A stretch of 64,000 bases of DNA from assembly GCA_965203635.1 (NCBI GenBank), contig OZ241903.1, forward strand, positions 2,480,001-2,544,000, read 5' to 3'. Below are positions 59,944-64,000 of this stretch, piece by piece. A program made the position numbers and the translations under genes. Source of the DNA: Aldehydirespirator sp965203635 (lineage in GTDB: Bacteria; Actinomycetota; Acidimicrobiia; Acidimicrobiales; Aldehydirespiratoraceae). The notes below the pieces were generated by a model. The model ran no database searches, was not told the origin of the DNA, and worked only from the letters and a program-made list of their open reading frames with translations. Each line of letters opens with the position of its first letter. Within the stretch, counting starts at the first letter, position 1.

Positions 59944-60779
59944 GTGCGGGTGAGTCTGACCCGGGTGATGCGGCGGCCCTCCATGTGCTCCACCCGCAGC
60001 CTGAGGCCGTCGACCTCGACGGTCTCGCCCACTTCGGGCACATGGCCCAGCGTGCTGAAGATCAGGCCGCCGACGGTGTCCCAGTCGTCGTCGGGCAGGG
60101 CCGCTCCGACGAGGGTGTTCAACTGGTCGACCGGCATGCGGCCGTGCACCAGCGCCTCGCCGCCCGCCAGGGGCTCCATGAGCGGCTCCGGCCGGTCGAA
60201 CTCATCGACGATCTCGCCCACCAGCTCCTCAACGAGGTCCTCGAGGGTGACGAGCCCGGCCGTGCCCCCATACTCGTCGACGACAATGGCCAGGTGCCCT
60301 CCGGCGGTGCGCATCTCGGAGAGCAGCTCGTCCACCCGCTTGGTCTCGGGCACGAACATGGCGCGGCGCATCGACTCCTGGACGGGACGGTCGCCGCCAC
60401 CCGAGCGCTCGGTGCGGGCCAGATCCTTCAGCAGCACGACGCCGACGACGTCGTCGATGTCGTTCCGGCACACCGGCAGCCGGCTGAGGCCGCGGCTGAT
60501 GGCGATCTCGAGCGAGGCGGTCACCGTCATGTCCGCGTCGACGGTGACCATGTCGGCGCGGGGCGCCATGACCTCACGAACCACAGTGCGGTCCAAGGCA
60601 AGAGCGGAAGCAATCATGTCGCGCTCGGCGTCCTCGATGGCGTCTGCCTCAGCCGCAGCGTCGGTGAGGGCGATCAACTCGTCTTCGCTGACCGGTGGCG
60701 CCCCGTTCCTCACCCGCGCGACCCGCCTTCGAACACGACGCGACATCGGGCCCGCGCCGGGATCGTTCTGGCTGGTCAC
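59940..60779 (-). CDS. CBS-pair transporter-associated protein (CorC/HlyC-like)
   Basis: 279 residues: two CBS domains (REVMAPRADMVTVDADM... and RRAMFVPETKRVDELLSEMR...AIVVDEYGGTAGLVTLEDLVEELVGEI) and a CorC_HlyC C-terminal domain (VDQLNTLVGAALPDDDWDTVGGLI). No membrane DUF21 domain, so soluble like CorC; linked with Mg/Co efflux in relatives. Between ybeY and era with 4-bp overlaps. Confidence 0.9.
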   Translation of the reverse strand: MTSQNDPGAGPMSRRVRRRVARVRNGAPPVSEDELIALTDAAAEADAIEDAERDMIASALALDRTVVREVMAPRADMVTVDADMTVTASLEIAISRGLSRLPVCRNDIDDVVGVVLLKDLARTERSGGGDRPVQESMRRAMFVPETKRVDELLSEMRTAGGHLAIVVDEYGGTAGLVTLEDLVEELVGEIVDEFDRPEPLMEPLAGGEALVHGRMPVDQLNTLVGAALPDDDWDTVGGLIFSTLGHVPEVGETVEVDGLRLRVEHMEGRRITRVRLTRT

Positions 60780-61300
60780 GGTTGTCGGTGGTGTGCAGCC
60801 AAGAGCTGCCGTTCGCGGGTCTGCATGGCTGCGGCCTCCGCTTCGTGGGCGTGGTCGTATCCCAGTACATGCAGCACGCCGTGCACCACCAGCAGGGCCA
60901 ACTCGTCGGCAGGGTCGCCGGTCGGCCGGGAGTTGGCGGAAGCGGCGCCGCCGTTGGCCTGTGCCGCGTATGCGGGACAGACCACAACGTCGCCCAGCAG
61001 CACGGTCGGTCCGGATGCGGGTGCGCCGCCATGGCCGCCGTCTATCGGAAAGGCGAGAACGTCGGTGGGTCCGGCCGTGCCCATGTGGGCCAGGTTGAGC
61101 TCGGTCATCGCACCGGCGTCCACGAACCGCAGGCCCAGCTCGCCGGATCCGATCCCCTCGTCGCGCAGCACGGCTCGGGCCAGCCTGGCCCAGCGCTCGG
61201 TGTCGACCAGGTCGTTTCCTGCTGCCGTTTCGGAGGTCTCGTCGAAGGCGCGGACCACCGCTCCGCAGGCAGGTTCGTCTGGGGAGGACGCGGCCACCAT
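60776..61300 (-). CDS. ybeY: Endoribonuclease YbeY
   Basis: 174-residue metal-dependent RNase for rRNA maturation and quality control. The H3 zinc motif HGVLHVLGYDHAHE is intact, preceded by MTELNLAHMGTAGPTDVLAFP and LGDVVVCP. The N-terminus is a little longer than usual (about 35 residues before homology). Follows phoH without spacing. Confidence 0.93.
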   Translation of the reverse strand: MVAASSPDEPACGAVVRAFDETSETAAGNDLVDTERWARLARAVLRDEGIGSGELGLRFVDAGAMTELNLAHMGTAGPTDVLAFPIDGGHGGAPASGPTVLLGDVVVCPAYAAQANGGAASANSRPTGDPADELALLVVHGVLHVLGYDHAHEAEAAAMQTRERQLLAAHHRQP

Positions 61301-62263
<963 letters not shown>

Positions 62264-62317
62264 GCGCTGTGTCGAAGGCGAGGCTACACGACGAGTTCTA
62301 TCCGCGTAGCACTAGGC

Positions 62318-62380
62318 CTCCCGCTCTTGTTCGCTTCGCTCACGGGCCGCTCGGGCCACGGCCTCGCTGCGCTCTGCCTC
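62318..62380 (-). repeat. Dispersed 50-bp element, copy E (with 11-bp module)
   Basis: Core 62318-62367 and module variant GAGGCAGAGCG 62370-62380, 2 bp apart. The module joins the TAG stop of the XRE regulator. One difference from copy A (CGC to CGA, synonymous in the element frame). Located between the regulator and phoH in their direction. Confidence 0.85.
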
Positions 62381-63834
62381 TAGGCCTGGCGACGGCGCCT
62401 CTGCCGGTCCAGGAAGCGGTAGACGTCGAGCAGGTCGATGCCGGGGAACGGCACGAAGGAGCGCTGCGATGGCGGCAGTGCCGACAGCACATGGCTGCGC
62501 TCGGCCGCCGAAGGCCAGGCCACGCTCTCCCAGTCGCGCACGAGCCGGGGGTCGGGCTCCACGTCCCTCGAACGGGCGTGCTCACGCCGCAGCGTCTCGG
62601 AGCCCCGAAAGTGCTGGGCGTGCTCGACCGTCGTGCCCAGCGTGATCGCATAGGGGTAGCGATCATGCTCGGTCTCTATGTAGGTGATGCAGAAGTACTC
62701 GCCCACGTCGAGCACCGTGTACTGCTCGTGCAACAGGAAGTGCCCCTCGGCTCCCCAGGCTTGCCGGGCGCCCCACTGGCGGGGAACCCGCTCTCCCTCC
62801 AGTCCCCCGTCGGAGGTCACCGGGAACGGAAGCCCGTCGTTCTCATACGCCTTGGTGATCACCCCTTCGGGGTCGGTTCGCAGGAAGTGGACGGGGATGC
62901 CCAAGTGGACCGTGGCCAGGTTGGTGAAGCGGTGAGCAGCCATCTCGTAGGAGATGTAGAACGTCTCCTTGAGGTCCTCGACGCTGATGTCGCCCTGGCG
63001 CTTCGCCTCGCTCAGCAGCTCTGCCGCGGGCGCCTCGGGGGCGAGGACGGCGGCCGAGAAGTAGTTGGACTCGATGCGCTGGCGGAGGTAGTCGCCGAAG
63101 TCCGACGTGTCGGAGTGCTCCAGCGCGAAGTGTCCGAGCGTCTGCAGCACCACGGAACGGGCCTGGCGCACCTTCAGGTGGTCCTGGTCGCCGATGAAGA
63201 TCACCCGGTCGCGAGTGTCGGTGATCGAGCGGGCCGTGCGGGGCAGGCCGGCGACGCGCTCTATTCGGAAGCCGTAGCTGCTCACCAGCTCGGTGAGCAC
63301 CCGCTCGCTGATCGGGCCGGAACCGGGGTATCCGGCGCTGGCCAGCCCTTCGGCCGCGATCTGCTCGATGTCGGTGAAGTAGTTGTTCCGGTCGCGCATC
63401 TCGCCGCGCAACTCCGAGTTGGCCCTCCGGGCGCTCTCGGTGGTGTCGATCGGAGCGGCTCTCTCGCAGACGGCTCGGCTCAGGCCGGCCAGGTGCTCGA
63501 GGACCTCGTCGCTGAGCCGTCTGGACGGCTTGAGCGGCGGCAGTCCGAGCTCGGCGTAGGCCGGATGGTCCTGGGCCCGCAGCAGTTCCAGCTCGAGTTC
63601 GGCTCGGCGGTCCGGAGGGGCGTCTTCGAGAAGGTCGGCCGTGGTGGTGTCGAGCGCCTCGGCGAGATCGCTGAGCACGCCCAGGCGGGGTTCGACTCTC
63701 CCGTTCTCGAGCCGCGACAAGTAGGCCGGCGGCCGGCCGGTGCGCTCAGCCAGGTCCGCGAGGGTGAGACCCCTCCTGCGGCGGACGTGGCGCAGGCGCC
63801 GGCCCAGCACGAGGAGGTCAGGTTCGGTGCCCAT
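62380..63834 (-). CDS. XRE regulator with ImmA/IrrE-like domain, RamB-like
   Basis: 484-residue transcription factor. N-terminal HTH_3 (LGRRLRHVRRRRGLTLADLAERTGRPPAYLSRLENG), a middle ImmA/IrrE-like region and a C-terminal short-chain acyl-CoA regulator domain. The peptidase motif is degenerate: HFALEH replaces HExxH, as in RamB-type regulators, which sense acyl-CoA/acetate state rather than cleave. In corynebacteria and mycobacteria RamB controls glyoxylate and acetate genes, often next to isocitrate lyase. TTGCAGAACTT-like repeats lie upstream. Confidence 0.85.
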   Translation of the reverse strand: MGTEPDLLVLGRRLRHVRRRRGLTLADLAERTGRPPAYLSRLENGRVEPRLGVLSDLAEALDTTTADLLEDAPPDRRAELELELLRAQDHPAYAELGLPPLKPSRRLSDEVLEHLAGLSRAVCERAAPIDTTESARRANSELRGEMRDRNNYFTDIEQIAAEGLASAGYPGSGPISERVLTELVSSYGFRIERVAGLPRTARSITDTRDRVIFIGDQDHLKVRQARSVVLQTLGHFALEHSDTSDFGDYLRQRIESNYFSAAVLAPEAPAAELLSEAKRQGDISVEDLKETFYISYEMAAHRFTNLATVHLGIPVHFLRTDPEGVITKAYENDGLPFPVTSDGGLEGERVPRQWGARQAWGAEGHFLLHEQYTVLDVGEYFCITYIETEHDRYPYAITLGTTVEHAQHFRGSETLRREHARSRDVEPDPRLVRDWESVAWPSAAERSHVLSALPPSQRSFVPFPGIDLLDVYRFLDRQRRRRQA

Positions 63835-63992
63835 GTGCGAAAGAATTGCAGAACTTGTGTCGGCCAACAACTTGGGCGCTTCTCTGCGGTGCAGATTCTG
63901 GCTTCTGTGGTCTGAAGCGATGAGCATTGGGCACGGCACTGGCCCTGCGGGTCGTTGGCCCGGGCCGCACCGCTCCACCAGGAGGGCGATCG

Positions 63993-64000
63993 ATGGTGAA
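63993..64000 (+). CDS. Start of a divergent gene cut by the right edge
   Basis: AGGAGGG (63980-63986) stands 6 nt before ATG GTG. Only two codons are inside the window, so the product is unknown. Divergence from a RamB-like regulator makes a glyoxylate/acetate gene plausible, by analogy only. Confidence 0.4.

Overview
The window is high-GC (roughly 65-70%) bacterial chromosome. Every element points to an actinobacterium, most likely of class Acidimicrobiia: a dcw cell-wall cluster opening with mraZ, an MtrA/MtrB/LpqB-type signalling operon, a PimB-like mannosyltransferase, a RamB-like regulator, DUF3040 and DUF58/TgpA genes, and frequent GTG starts with ATGA/GTGA gene overlaps. The family content and the very large fibronectin/Calx-beta surface protein would suit a marine or host-associated (for example sponge-associated) Acidimicrobiia lineage; that placement is inference, not shown by the sequence.

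Layout. 1-9063 (minus): dcw cluster read right to left, mraZ-rsmH-ftsL-ftsI-murE-mraY-murD-ftsW (cut by the left edge), with a MraZ-type autoregulatory promoter; murF is missing from its usual place. 9126-10709 (minus): lipoate ligase-like protein, HNH nuclease, small conserved protein. 10754-15435 (plus): moxR-DUF58-transglutaminase operon. 15483-18671 (minus): DUF3040 membrane protein, dinB, and a DUF4143 ATPase behind twin palindromic operators. 19070-22231 (plus): small membrane protein, mtrA, mtrB, GerMN lipoprotein. 22246-28282 (minus): pfkA, ROK sugar kinase, SRPBCC protein, GT4 mannosyltransferase, queG, trpD. 28354-28708 (plus): RNase P RNA. 28744-34643: metabolic genes including Dyp peroxidase and an acyl-CoA ligase. 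34755-37676 (plus): proton-translocating transhydrogenase pntAA-AB-B. 37700-40748 (minus): TrpB2, a four-CBS protein, an enoyl-CoA hydratase. 40887-45582 (minus): a ~1,500-residue surface protein whose start is separated from its body by an out-of-frame run of 11 G. 45819-50884: tRNA-Val, DUF4389, inositol phosphatase-like, hypothetical, an apparent selenocysteine peroxiredoxin, and two acyl-CoA dehydrogenases. 51073-53905: accessory segment with a Fic protein, tRNA-Ile2/Met, a HigA-like antitoxin, hicBA and tRNA-Asn. 53896-62263 (minus): housekeeping series phoH-ybeY-corC-era-uppS-recO-glyS-dnaG. 62380-63834 (minus): XRE/RamB-like regulator, with a divergent gene starting at the right edge.

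The most notable observations are: (1) an in-frame UGA exactly at the peroxidatic cysteine of a BCP-type peroxiredoxin, so a probable selenoprotein; (2) a homopolymeric G tract that would switch the giant surface protein on or off; (3) three unrelated gene junctions (ftsI-murE, ROK kinase-pfkA, and the acyl-CoA dehydrogenase pair) where the overlapping stop/start has been duplicated with a period of 20, 38 or 68 bp, always 2 modulo 3, creating chains of tiny coupled ORFs; (4) a dispersed 50-bp element with an 11-bp companion module, in five intergenic copies; and (5) dnaG ending inside a downstream tRNA gene.
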